Shown here: one piece after another, positions 21,110-32,714 of the stretch | Layout: every line of letters begins with the position of its first letter | Numbering within the stretch: position 1 is the stretch's first letter | DNA from: Teratosphaeria epicoccoides | Taxonomy: Eukaryota > Ascomycota > Dothideomycetes > Mycosphaerellales > Teratosphaeriaceae | DNA length: 64,000 bases | Direction of reading: 5' to 3' | NCBI GenBank assembly: GCA_021401465.1 | Contig: JADDMT010000019.1 | Span: 186,001-250,000, forward strand | Program-made: the position numbers and the translations under genes | The notes under the pieces: model-generated | What the model was told of the DNA's origin: nothing | Seen by the model: only the letters and a program-made list of their open reading frames with translations | The model's database searches: none

Positions 21110-24100
21110 TGTTCGCAGGGATTATATCTTTTGGGCAGGTGCCAGCGAGATGTCATCCCTTTTCCCAGCCTCAATCCGCATTGAGCTAATTGTAACAGCC
21201 TATGTTTGATTACACACGACGTAACGGGGCGCCAATGATCTGAGATGCCCAGATTGCCAAACACTTGTTGCATTTCTCGCTTGACCGGTTCATCGAGCGA
21301 GCAGTCCACCTCCCTGCCTCCTCATTCGCCTCGTCACTCGAATACGCAGACGCCGCCCTTCGCGCATATGAGGTCTGGTTCAGTCGGAACGGGCTGTACG
21401 CATGAACACCCGTGCGCGTGGCAGTCCCGGTACACTGTGCCGTTCAGGTTTGCATCGCACTTGATCTATATCGTGAGCCGCATGTCAGCTTAATGCCCGG
21501 CTCCCTACAGATATCAGTGACTGCAAGGCACTTGCAATGTAATATCCGTTGCTGCTGCAGGCCTTTTATGACCATGAGTGTTAGCGGCTTGCATATCACG
21601 GTTATTGGAAGGCTAGAGTTCTGTTTACTTACATAAGAGTTGGGCTCATAACATTGCGCTGATGTGTCCATGGCGAGATTCGCTAGAAGAAAGACCATGA
21701 GCTTGCAATGCATCTTGACGGTTGAGCTGTCTTCACAGGGCAGTGGGTGGAAATTGCAAGCCAGCGTACGTCAGTGGATGTGGGAGAGAACAGACAGCGT
21801 GGAGACGACTCCAATATCTGGAGCAAGTCATTTCCTCCTGACTAATAATAAAGCAAACATGCCGCTATGCCAATTTGCGCCGTCTCTGAGCTGGAGGCTG
21901 CGGCCTCCCCATGTCTACTATCGACCGTCGGCGTCCGCGGGCTTGGTATCTTGTCATCGCTCCCAGACTGATGCGCTCGCCGACCCAATCATGGCAAATG
22001 AGAAGCATTGCGAGACAGGAGTAATGACTTCAGGTACGTCTGTGGACAGAGCGACAGCTGTGCAAATGGTAGATACCGGTTCGGCAGCCTGATCGCAACT
22101 CTCACGCCCTTCCCGGGTTTGGCATTGAACGGCGTCCGCATGCCAAACGCAACCATTATACCTTCAGACATAAGCAGCTTGCCTCGTCACACAATGCCGC
22201 CTCTCATTGATGAAGAATGAGAACCCGTATTCGTGGTATTCTTACACTTGTATGGCGGCCTCAAAAGCTGCCAATTTTGCACTGCCAACCATTCAGCCGC
22301 ATCCCATTGTCTTCATTCTTCTATGCCTGGGCATACTTACACACCAATATCAACTGGACGTTTCAGTAAGTTGGGAGCATGGCTGGAATGGCACCACACC
22401 GGCATTGGTCCCATCAGCACACTGCGTATGACAAAGCATTAGCTGAATGTCATGTTATGAATGCGGGAGGGGAGGCGTACGTAGTATTGGGATGGTTGGT
22501 CAGCGGGACAGACTGTCGGCGTCTCGCCGGAGTAGTCGCATAGCTTTGCTTGGGCGCTTGCGATGAAGAGGGCGGAAAGGATGGCTGCGGGTCCGAGTAT
22601 GGTGTTGACGGGTCAAGGAGTGAGAGAGTCGGGAGATTGAGAGTAGATCGGTGAGGGCGAAGAGGAAACATTTAGATTATGCGAGGGGCAAATCCTTTAG
22701 GCTCAGTGGACTGGAAGCACAGAATAGATTGAGACTCCTCATTACCTGGATTCCGCCGAGTTGCTGCGCAATGTTCGGCCAAGCATTCTCGAGCCATTTG
22801 TCGGCGTCCGAATAGTGCTTCCGGCTGTGCAGGCGTTTCTTCGTATGTAGTTGAGATAGGTCCAAAGCTACTGCAGCGACAACGATAGGAGGCTACAATT
22901 GGGCTTATTAGTCGAACGGACGCTTAGGCTAATGTAGTAGCAGTCTTCGGGACTAAAGAATAGCCACGATTCTTCCAAGCTAGGCTTGTGGAGAATCAAC
23001 TTAGACACCACATCCTGTGTTTCGCGAGAACACCGGTTCTGGCTGGGCCGGTGTGGGCCATCGGTATGAAAGGTGTGAGGCTGACATGCGTGAAGCTGAG
23101 GACGCTACGCCTGCAGATACGATGTCTGAAAGCTATCTCGCTGGTGTTGTTGGACTGCCGAGCTTGGGCGCTGGTCGAATAACCACGGTCGAATGCCCTT
23201 TCGATTTCAGCGGCTGGGTCCGATTCCAGCTTGGTGGCGATTGCGCGAGTTAGATTTCATTGACACCGTCTGAATGACCCCGACACCCCGTGCTTCAGAC
23301 TCGATACCAGATATCATACCTTTGTTGATCCGCCTCTAGCAATGCCAAGTCCAGGCGACCTGGGTGTCGGCTGAGAATGATGCTCGTCAGGTCCTGAAGA
23401 GGTTTATGGTTGCGATTCTGCTCCGGCTCAAGAAATGCTAGATACTGACGCAAATCGCTGATGACGAATGGTTCCGTCGACTCGCAGATGCACCTCGAGC
23501 GAGCCTGAGAAACCAGGCGCTTTTGGGTCTGTTGCAGCACCTGAGCCGCTGTCAATGGCATAGATGATAGGCGCCGCGTTGGTGGCTGCACAAGGACATG
23601 GTTTCCAAGCCAGAGCGCCATTGAAATGATCGTTGTCGCCCCGTTATGGATACCTTGAGTTTTCGAAGACTTACGGCCGGCAAGTGCCCTGCTCCAACTA
23701 CATCGCGGGCTTCTATACCGTTTTCAGTTTCCGGGCCGCCGAGATGAATATGGAGCCAATCGACGACACTCGAGATGAGTCGCGTTCATATATAGTTACT
23801 CTCACTTGGGCTAAGGAACATACGTCCTGACAGCTTCTGGCAGAAGGACTTTAACGTGCGCTTGAGTATGCCTGTCATGCCTAGAAAGGAAGACATCGTC
23901 CGTAGCATTCCGCTCCAATTTTACTCAGGAAGGAAAGAAGAATCTTGAAAGGAGCGCAGGAGGCTTGACCAAACCCATAGATGACGCCGAGGAGCAATAG
24001 AGGATCAGTAAGTACACGTCAGTGGTAGGACACTTAGGTTTGTCGCACGAACACCTGTAGCGATGATGTTTCCAGTTGAAGGAAACGCCTGAGTCGACAC

Positions 24101-24849
24101 ATGACGAGGGGCTAGAGCCGTCTGAAGTGGCATTCTGATACGATATTCTGATTTGACATATTTACTTCAGTCTATGATGTGCCATCGCTTGATCGTTGAC
24201 GCCAGCGCCTGTCCATTTACGCTCGTGACTCATTGATGCCGGATCATGCCCTTTGACACCATTGACTGCTGGCTGATGCGGTTGTTACTTTGGTGATGCG
24301 ATCGACCGTCTTTTACGAGCATTGATTGTTCAATGATGCTATTGACTGCCTGTTGAGACCATTGATCACTTGTTGAGTGTGATTGTTGCTTTTCATCCTG
24401 CCGCTTGCTTGCTGATATGAAACAAGCAGTCGGCAATGTCAAGTATTTGATCCGTTGATTGATTGATGAATCACTGCCTTCTATAACCGCTCAAGGGCTT
24501 TGCATATTGATCATCCTTGAGGGCCCGTTCACGCATACAGTGCTGGCATGTGAGAGAACCGGACGAACTAAACATTCACATACTCGCATGCACCAAGTTG
24601 ATTTATCCAAGTTTGCTTCAGATGAGAGTTGGTCACCTCACAGGGTGTTGGATACCCAGCATTGGCTGAATAGCTGTTTGGATGGATCTATTCTGGTGTA
24701 AGAGTATCAGTGGCGGATTGGCGTGTTCCGGGACCAAATCAGAAAAGCCCACGAAGGCGATTTTTCATGGCCTCAACAGCTTTGGAAATCGAACGAAACC
24801 CTTCCCTAGCAGCACAAATCCCTCTCGCATCCACATATCTTACATTACA
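21110..24849. other. No supportable gene
   Basis: Only short overlapping open frames on both strands, none with a domain, convincing introns or coherent coding style. A minus frame of 108 residues at 23295-23621 is the best of them but is not recognisable. The stretch may contain decayed genes or intergenic DNA beside the repeat island. Confidence 0.5.
24190..24400. repeat. Degenerate short repeats with ATTGA/GATGC core
   Basis: The sequence repeatedly shows variants of ATTGACTGCTGGCTGATGC (for example CATTGACTGCTGGCTGATGC, CATTGATTGTTCAATGATGC, CTATTGACTGCCTGTTGAGA) at spacings near 30 bp. It looks like an old minisatellite. The period is approximate. Confidence 0.45.
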
Positions 24850-27338
24850 CGGCATTTGATATGGCATTGCCATCTTCACTCGCAGTATGATCCTCCTTCA
24901 TCACACCCGAGTATGAGCGCTTGATCATCTCAAGCGTGGTCTTGATGGCCTCAAAGTACGGTCGACCCCTGTCCAACCACGTCTGCTTTTTCACTTGCAG
25001 ATCCAGCTCCTTCGGACTCTCTTTCCTCTCTTTAAATACTGCTCTCACCTCAATGTATAGGTTCGCTTCGTATCTCCACGCTTTGTGCCTTTAGAAATCT
25101 CTGAAGCCAACACGGCGAATTTGCCTCGTTTTGCATGCTCAGAAAGGTGTTCAGGGTAGCTATCATCTCAGCCTTCGACCCTGGTCCTGTCATCGGCTTG
25201 AAATTCTCATATAGTTCCATCGTGCTAGTCCTGAAGTGATGTTTACGCGCGGGTACACAGTGTAAATGGCATGCTCGGCCTCACGCTTGAACCTCCTTCA
25301 TGCTGCTCGAAGGCCCTGAGCACAGTCTTGGACGAGCTCGGCGAAGGGCTCAACTTGCACCACTTGACTCAGTGTGCCTTACTTGATCTCGTGTACAACG
25401 GCGTAGATGCTGTCCAGCAATTTCTCAAACAGGTCGTCCGCAAGAGTATCAGTTCCGTTGACAAAGTGGTCCTATTGCTGCTCGGTTGTGGTGGAAGGTC
25501 TGCCATCATCTTGGATATCCACCCTGATAGTGCTCTGTGCCCACTTGTGCTTTTCGTTCAGCTCGTCTATGGCATGAGTGATGCGAGCCTGACGACCAGC
25601 GAGCAAACGCTCAAGCAGAAAGACTTAGTTCTCGACACAAGATCTTCCAGGTAGCCTCCACAAACCTTGCGCAGCTGCCTCTTCTTGTCGTCCGAGATCT
25701 CAACAGCTTGTTGGGAGCCTTGCAATTTGACCGGATCGATGAAGATGCCAATACCGTGTATGAGGTTCAAATTGGGAGGACATGTATGTCTCCGTCGCTT
25801 CCAGAATCTAGGAGCAACCGTCAAATGTACATACTGTCTCAAGGCTGGTATCTGCGCGGATTCACGGGTTATCAGTGTCTCATCAGTCTCACCGTTTTTG
25901 TGCGATCCGAAGCACGTGCTGGAAACGCAAAATAACTCCGGCTTCTTCCCTTGCGAAGGATTGCTCTCACAAGGCTTGCACAGGCACCTAGCGATGTTCC
26001 TAGTGCGGACCACTACAAGAGCGGACAATAAATTTGTCTTCGCCTCATTAAGGTTATATTGCGCCTCTGGTAAGGTGGCTGCCACACGAGCGGTCGTATA
26101 ATCGCGGCCCGACGACGTCTGCTTGATCTTTCGCGTCTTGAAAGACTTCTTCTTGATCTTGTTGAAAGAATTGACCTCGTCTTGAGCTTGGCTGTAAGTG
26201 ATTTTCAGATTCTCGATATGCCTGATATCGTCACTCTGCTGTCGCCACACTTTCTACAAATCAACACAACTTGCAACGCCAATGCCATCTTCTGATCGAG
26301 TCGCACTCACCACAATGTTCTTGCTGGTCTTACCAAATTGCCCAGTGAAGTCTACGACTGGTCCGTTTGTCTCGATGCGGAGTATTCGATCAACGCTCCA
26401 CAACTCGTCGCGACCATCGAGCTGCCTGTGGTAGGCGTTGGCATGAAAGGCAGTGATATAGCTCTTGCCCCGGCAAACAACGAGGGTACAATGCCTAAAG
26501 AGATCATTGTCACGAACTCCCACACGCACTTGCTTGATGAGCGGGTACGTACTAGGCTCCGATCTACCACGAGCAAAGGCGTGAAGCGCGCAGCCACTTG
26601 TTGGATATTCTTGAGGTCGTCATTTCGCATAATCGAGCGAGAGTCTGCCATCACCAGCTGCTTAACCATACGCCCAGCTTCTGCAGCCAGCCTACTGATC
26701 AGCTTGTCAAGTAAACAACGCAAGGATTGCAAAAGTTTCGACAAGAATACCGTGTGCTCAAATCGTGGACTGCCATGGAAGAGGTGATTGAGCGCGTTGG
26801 TAGCGGTCTGGCCAGCCTTCTCGACGCGGTTGAGGACCGCTGGTTTGAAACCCGCATGGCCGCCAGTATAGCTGTTGTAATCGTCGATAGAATGCGTGAT
26901 CAACGTGACGACTTGCTCTTGGCTCAGATGGTCAATGCTGATAGCATACTTCTTTGTTTGGCCTTCCAGCGGACTCTCATATAGGTTTGCGACAGTCGCA
27001 ACGCTCTGAATACTGGCCAGTACCTTCGCTAGCTTCGGAACTCCCAGCACTGCATTGATCAGAGAGCTCTTGCCGACACCAGAATCGCCAAGGAGCGAGG
27101 CACGAGTCTGTTCCACGGACGGTGGCTTGCGAAGCGCACATGCACGGGAATAGGTGCCATGGATGGCATTGTGGTCGGCAATTTCGCATCCACTGTCATC
27201 GATCAACTTCACGACTTCTCCAGCAAGCGTAGCAAGCTTGGTTTGAATTTTAGCAGATTCCTCATCTGCAAGAGATATGAGTATTTGTACATGACGGCGA
27301 TCTCTATGCAGAATCGCGACAGTGTCAACGTCAGTCAT
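24850..27338 (-). pseudogene. SLIP-GC-like (dynamin-related nuclear) GTPase pseudogene
   Basis: The N-terminal frame (27338 to about 26530) contains a perfect P-loop, LLGDSGVGKSSLINAVLGVP, at residues 82-101, and continues ESPLEGQTKKYAISI as in the fungal proteins resembling nuclear GTPase SLIP-GC. A second frame (26250-25567) has NIARCLCKPCESN and ELFCVSSTCFGSHKN, then IPALRQYVHLTVAPR, matching that family's 'FCVSS...IPALR' segment. A third frame (about 25560-25200) gives IDELNEKHKWAQSTIRVDI and DDLFEKLLDSIYAVVHEIK, a C-terminal helical region. Shifting frames and in-frame stops indicate a decayed gene, originally perhaps 750-900 residues. I could not place a clear G3 'DxPG' motif. Introns cannot explain all breaks, because readable frames abut directly. 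Confidence 0.7.
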
Positions 27339-28201
27339 ATGATTGAGTGATGGCGCAGGCAGTCATCCGGGACGGATGAGCCCATCTCGCCTCGAATCCG
27401 CTTGCGAGAGCATGTCATGGGAGTGTCTTCATGCTCACGCTTCGCGCTAATCGCGTCGGCCATGATTGAGAACTATGCCGCACCAGGCGGTCAAGGGTAA
27501 TGGGCGATCGAAGGTGAGTATACAATCAAAGGCGAGAGACTGCAGTGTCGAAGGGCCAGCGAAAAAACAGGCAGGGCGATAATTGTTCTTTTATGCAGAC
27601 AAAGTTCGAAGAAGGTCAGGAGCATTGATTCAGACTTTGTCGTGGAAAGTGCTTGGCAGTTCGGAAAAGCACAGGCCACAACCGGGCCGATCTCTGAGAA
27701 AGGAAGTTGCGTTCGTGCACTCGAATGTAGCTGACTCATGTCTGTGAAACACTCATGAGCACGTGATGCTTCACACATCATCTCACACTCGCGAGTCATG
27801 ACGGCCGCGACCAGTCCGCTGCCCTCGTTCGACCGCCTGCGTGCGTAGCTGATGATCGAGCCGCATAAGACGTTCGCATTGCGCGCGAGTCATCGAGTGG
27901 AATACCGTCTGCTCTGTACATTGTAGAGCTGTTAGCGGGGACCACACGTCCCTAGATCGGTTCAACGGCCTGAGCTGTGCTGCCAGCAATTAGCGCAGAC
28001 ATCCATAAACCATGAAAGAGATCAGGCGCAACAACTTGAGTCGAGTGGGGCTGGCAAGCCTTGGTACCACCTCTGCACAACATCATGCCGATTCGGAAGG
28101 CCAGTCCTACCTTATTACCAGCAGGTCGTACCACCGTGTTATGACCAACCTGCCAAAGAGCAAATGCCCGTCCCAGCTCAAGCCTGACCCCATCCTCGCC
28201 A
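27339..28201. other. No supportable gene
   Basis: Intergenic DNA between the GTPase pseudogene and the 2EXR-like gene. Short frames of about 70-100 residues exist on both strands but lack recognisable domains or splice structure. Confidence 0.5.
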
Positions 28202-29224
28202 TTAACCTGCATTCAAAGCAGCCTGCGTGACAATCATGTCGCCCTTAGGTCCATCCGACGCCTCATACTCCACCTTCCACTTCGGCCAGTTAGGATCTAC
28301 AATCCAACTCCCGCGAGCCGGCTCACCTCTCCTGCCTTCCTCCAATTTCCTCCATACCGTTCTCACTGTTCTCTTCGCCTCCAAGCTCTGCTGAACGGTG
28401 AGATACACACCAGTCCCATATCTGCCCCTCCAAACCTCAACTCCAATCTCGGCGTACGCGACATGCCTCAGCGCAATGACGATGGGCGAGGAGTCATCGC
28501 CCCACACCGTACTGTAACTGTCATCTCCCGGATAGTAGATCCGCATCTCCAATTTCTGGAGTCCAGAATGAAGACAGGACCTGCCTTTCGGTGGAGGACC
28601 GGCGGACGCGTCACCGCAAAGCGTCTTGATCAGATCGCTCAGCCCTGTCGCTTCATCAGGCTTCGCACCATCGTGGTGAATTACTTGCTTCTCGGGTCTT
28701 AGCTCCCTCCGGCCCATACATGCTGCTCGCGCCGGCACAAAATCTGACGGCGTGTATGTCCCTGCCAAGTGTACACTTCGCGCCTGGCAGAGCAGCTGCG
28801 GCGCTTGGGACTGCAGCACGCGGAGGCCATCAGGATACTGTATGAACAGGCTTGTATTCTTGTTATCCAGGGTCTTAAAATGGCCGGAAAGCTCATTGTA
28901 TATCTGCCTGCATACTACTTTTAATGCTGAGGTTACATATATATAGTTCTGCGCGAGTATTGGCGCATTTGCAGGTATGTAGGCGGGTTTCGTGGCCGAG
29001 AGGAGCGAAGCATTGTACCCAGCTTCAATGACTGGTTCGTGTTGTTCGGGAATACCTCCGTACGGTGTCCGTCCTCCGCCGTAAAGTCTGTGGACGACAT
29101 CGGGGCAGGAGCCTTTTACTCGAGCTGTGCCGATCGTAACCATCGGGTTGTCGTGGAGTAGGTGTTCGTAGATTTGGAGGCGGAGTTCGACCGGGAGATC
29201 GAGAAAGGGGCATTCGGGGGACAT
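28202..29224 (-). CDS. 2EXR/F-box-like domain protein, about 340 aa
   Basis: The minus frame reads MSPECPFLDLPVELRLQIYE from an ATG at 29224. 'FLDLPVELRLQIYE' is the hallmark of fungal F-box-like/2EXR proteins, which typically number hundreds of family members and are poorly characterised. The remainder is an intact single exon with SALKVVCRQIYNELSGHF and LKTLDNKNTS-like text, where the family usually has 'LLLTCRQIYNE'. The frame stays open upstream to about 29371; the first ATG there is at 29359, but that extension is Ser/Thr-rich and low in complexity, so the start at 29224 is preferred. Ends with QAALNAG at 28202. A role as substrate adaptor is family-level inference only. Confidence 0.7.
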   Translation of the reverse strand: MSPECPFLDLPVELRLQIYEHLLHDNPMVTIGTARVKGSCPDVVHRLYGGGRTPYGGIPEQHEPVIEAGYNASLLSATKPAYIPANAPILAQNYIYVTSALKVVCRQIYNELSGHFKTLDNKNTSLFIQYPDGLRVLQSQAPQLLCQARSVHLAGTYTPSDFVPARAACMGRRELRPEKQVIHHDGAKPDEATGLSDLIKTLCGDASAGPPPKGRSCLHSGLQKLEMRIYYPGDDSYSTVWGDDSSPIVIALRHVAYAEIGVEVWRGRYGTGVYLTVQQSLEAKRTVRTVWRKLEEGRRGEPARGSWIVDPNWPKWKVEYEASDGPKGDMIVTQAALNAG

Positions 29225-29867
29225 GGTATGTCTTCTCTCTACCATGGATGGTGAATCTTTGAGCAGTATGCACAGGGTATGTTGTGGTGAGTGCAGTAAG
29301 GATTGTGCAGAAAGTGTTGTGGAAGGTGAGGTGGTACTCCCGTGACCCGAATTGGTCATGCACTCCGACACAGCACGCGCAATATCATATGTTTATATGC
29401 ACTGCGCTGACGAGTACATGCGACTTGGGCTTACGATCCTGCTCTGCACGTGTTTGTGTTCAGACATGCTAGTTGCAGCAAAAGGGCAAGCAGCCAGATC
29501 TGTGGTGAATGTATGCCCAGCCGACTGGCATTTACGCGCAACACCCTGAGCAGCGGGCTGCTATCTGTGTGGAAGATTTTCCTCTGGTCTGCTGTCTAAC
29601 ATGACGTGGCAGTAAAGGCCGGCCACAGCAACTTTGCAGCGACCCTCACGGTGCGAAGGTATTCAGATTTCACCTGCAATCATCTACAGGCATTGATCCT
29701 TCAAACTGTTCTCCATAGTCGACGCATCTCTACACAGTAGTGGAGTTCATAGACAAACCGGTCGTGCCGTGTGCCAAATATAATCTCATGATGCCATCCA
29801 CCAAAGTCCATAGCAAATGACCCAGAACGCCCACAGGTATCATGGAACCATCTTGTCTTGGGAAGAC

Positions 29868-30809
29868 TCAGTCAAATCTGCCTCTTCTGTCTACCAATCG
29901 GATGCCGCGTCCAATTGGTCGTTCTTCGCACAATGCCAGCTCTGGCATCTGTTCCCTTCCCCGGCCATTGAACCTCCCCAAAAGCCAGTCTGTTACACTG
30001 ACCACCCGGGTCATCTTATCCCAATCACCTCCTTCCTCTGTATGCTCAATGATGTGCTTCTTCACTTTTCCCTTCTCGTCAAACTCGAAGACGAAGATGC
30101 CTTGAAACTCTTCTTGCTCTTTCTCGGCGGGCTTGCCGCCGTCTTTCGCGGCACCTGCGACGAAGTCCCTGATCTTGTCCACCGGGTCCTTCGTAGCCAG
30201 GCCAACACCGCGGTAGACGCCTCCCGAGCCATCGCGATGTCGTGTTTTACCGCATGTCTTCCACTTCACAATGAGCTTCTCATCTCGACATTCGACCGGC
30301 ACTGCGGTGCCACCATTCCGTACCATACGCTCAGAGAGGATCGTAAGCTTGACATTCCCGACCAACGGAATGCGACCCCAAGCTACAGGAGCGGTCCAGA
30401 GTGCTGCGATATACGCAATCCTGCCAGACACTGTTGGGAGATGCGGATGCGTTGACGGGAAAAGGTGTAGCGTGATCTGTGGACTCAAGATCTCGCCCGG
30501 CAAAGGGTTCTGCAGTAGCGTGGGCAGTCGTTCGTGCAGCACTCGAACCGTCTTGCCCAGCTGCATCGTCCGCTCGTCGGGCGGCTTATGGTCGCCAGGC
30601 GATGATGGTGCATTCTGGCGCCATGGCGTAGGCGTGAAGAACACGTCTCGGTTGATGGAGTCAATGTCGTTGACTCTAGCGAAGCATCTACAATTCTGTA
30701 GACAACTGGTCGGGTCGCAGCGTCCTGACTTCGTGGTAGAGCCAACCGCGGTCCTCACGGCGGAGGCTGCATTACGGTAGCGAAGGCTTGATGGCAAGAG
30801 CGTGCGCAT
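29868..30809 (-). CDS. Conserved fungal protein, probable mitochondrial targeting, about 313 aa
   Basis: The frame from ATG 30809 begins MRTLLPSSLRYRNAASAVRT, an Arg/Ser/Ala-rich amphipathic stretch typical of mitochondrial presequences. A slightly longer start exists at 30827 (MTPVRL); the open frame extends further but looks non-coding. The C-terminal half contains RIAYIAALWTAPVAWGRIPL and then FVFEFDEKGKVKKHIIEHTE followed by VVSVTDWLLGRF, a pattern I associate with an uncharacterised conserved fungal protein family. No enzyme motif is evident. Single exon. The opposite strand holds open frames in the same region that lack any domain. Confidence 0.65.
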   Translation of the reverse strand: MRTLLPSSLRYRNAASAVRTAVGSTTKSGRCDPTSCLQNCRCFARVNDIDSINRDVFFTPTPWRQNAPSSPGDHKPPDERTMQLGKTVRVLHERLPTLLQNPLPGEILSPQITLHLFPSTHPHLPTVSGRIAYIAALWTAPVAWGRIPLVGNVKLTILSERMVRNGGTAVPVECRDEKLIVKWKTCGKTRHRDGSGGVYRGVGLATKDPVDKIRDFVAGAAKDGGKPAEKEQEEFQGIFVFEFDEKGKVKKHIIEHTEEGGDWDKMTRVVSVTDWLLGRFNGRGREQMPELALCEERPIGRGIRLVDRRGRFD

Positions 30810-31165
30810 CAGCCTGACTGGTGTCATCTGTGACCTTGGAGTGAGATGTCCATGTGTTCTTTGGCGATCTACATTCGTTCCATGTGAGGTTCTGGTAGAG
30901 ATTGTCGAGAGCTCGCTCAGACAAAGTTTACGCACAAGCCCGTGCTTCTCCATGCATGTGTTTGTGCCGATGATTGCATGTGATGACGCATTGCTGCGCA
31001 CAGAACCAGTGCAGCGGATTTGCCGTCTATCTACGTAGCTTGTAATACAAAGGTACGTGACGGCATTGGTGGTGATGACGGGCGCTCGGTAGATCAATGC
31101 AGCGGAAGCCAACATCGAGACCGGAGTAGTTGGCAGACAGCTTCGCCATTGTCACTCCCTTGCAC

Positions 31166-32211
31166 ATGCTCCGATCTCTGCTGCCTCACCTCAACAGGTC
31201 TTCAGCAGCGTGTCGGATATACAGCACGATGGCTTCAGGAGGCAAACGCATAGTCTTCACCGGCGGCTCAGGCAAAGCCGGCCGTCATGCCATCCCCTAT
31301 CTTCTCAGCAAGGGACATTCAGTACTCAACTTAGACCTGGTTGAATTCCCGCAGGACCACGTTCCAGAAGGCAAACATGTCTTTACGCTGAAGACTGACC
31401 TGACTGAGAGCGGGCAAGTTTTCAATGCTCTGACGACCCACTTCAATTTCGAAGGCTACGAGCATGGCCACCCTGAAGCGCCGCCAGACGTGGTGATTCA
31501 CTTCGCTGCTTATGCCAGGAATATGCTCGTCCCGGACAATGAGTGCTTCAGGGCCAATGTGACGTCGACTTACAATGTCATCGAGGCAGCTTCTAAGCTG
31601 GGCGTCAAGAAGATCATCATCGCGTCTTCCGAGACGACGTATGGCGTCTGCTTTTCTGAAGGCAAGACTGATTATCAACAATTCCCTTTGGAGGAAGATA
31701 CTTACGATCGCGATCCAATGGACTCTTACGCATTGTCCAAACTGTGTGGCGAACGAACAGCCAGGACTTTCACGAGAAGATTTGGCAACGACATTTATGC
31801 TTTGATCATCGGAAACGTGATTGAGCCACATGAGTATGAGCGAGACTTCCCGACGCATGTCAACAAGCCTGAGACACGTCGACGAAATGCTTGGAGTTAT
31901 ATCGATGCAAGAGATCTGGGACAGATTTGCCATCTGTGTATCAAAAAGAGTGGCCTAGGTTTCCAGGTGGTGAGTGGCTGAATTGCTCTCTTTGCTGATG
32001 AGATCGAGCTCTTAATATTTCGCAGTTCAATGCGACGAATGACACGATTACGACCAAAGAGCCAACAAAGGACTTCTTGGCGGAATGGGAGCCGAACACG
32101 AAGATCACCAGAGAAATGGGGGAATTTGAGGCACCGCTTAGCAATCGTAAGATTCGTGAAGTGCTTGGATTCAGAGAGGAGCACAATTGGAGGAAGTACT
32201 ACAAGCCTTGA
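31166..32211 (+). CDS. NAD-dependent epimerase/dehydratase (extended SDR), two exons
   Basis: Exon 1 ends at 31969, the intron 31970-32025 is GTGAGT...CGCAG (56 bp), and exon 2 is 32026-32211. The Rossmann motif is FTGGSGKAGRHAIPYLLS near the N-terminus; an HFAAYARN segment and the catalytic YxxxK (DSYALSKLCGE) follow, as in UDP-sugar epimerase-type SDRs. The end is FREEHNWRKYYKP. Two ATGs are possible: 31166 adds a short Arg/Leu/Ser-rich leader (MLRSLLPHLNRSSAA) that could target mitochondria, and 31229 (MASGGKRIVFTGG) gives the minimal enzyme. The substrate cannot be told from sequence. Intact and probably functional. Confidence 0.88.
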
Positions 32212-32714
32212 TAGTGGCAGAGTGTTGGCAGCCTTTTCAAACTGAAAACCGGAAACCACTTTGTAGCCTGACTGCGCTCGCAATTCCACAGTTTCTGGAC
32301 GGCACTTTCCATCTCTCCATTTTGAAAGCCCGGAGGCATGAAGTCAAACTGAGGACAGTACTCTTGTGAGATTAGATATGTCCAAGTCGTGCCCTGATGT
32401 GTGCAATGTGGTACCATAAGCCATCTGCAACCCTGCACAACGACAATCCTGAGGTGATGCCACGAGACGTGCACACACAGCTGTGACGTGATCGTCATCA
32501 CCTTCAAACCGCCTGCAGCTTCGCAATCCCGCGTGTGCTCAGACGGCAAGTATGGGCTTTTACCGAGTGTGGCAACAAGGCTAATGGCCATGACGCTCAC
32601 ATGCGCCGCCTGTGCCATACGACACACGCGGCCTTTCGTCACGATAGGGCTATTAGGTAAGTATGCCAATCTCCTTGTCATTTCCTCTGGACCATTGAGC
32701 AAGCTCTATTCATC
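32212..32714. other. No supportable gene
   Basis: Intergenic between the epimerase stop and the nitrate reductase pseudogene. A 167-codon minus frame overlaps the epimerase 3' end but has no recognisable domain. Confidence 0.5.

Noticed and set aside
21664..22092. 142-codon plus frame
   Set aside because: Isolated, no domain, no splice structure, overlapping frames on the other strand; not convincing as a gene.
23295..23621. 108-codon minus frame
   Set aside because: Reads plausibly as protein but is unrecognised and isolated; insufficient to call.
29817..30780. Plus-strand frames of 169-212 codons opposite the conserved mitochondrial-type gene
   Set aside because: They overlap the better-supported minus gene and show no recognisable features.
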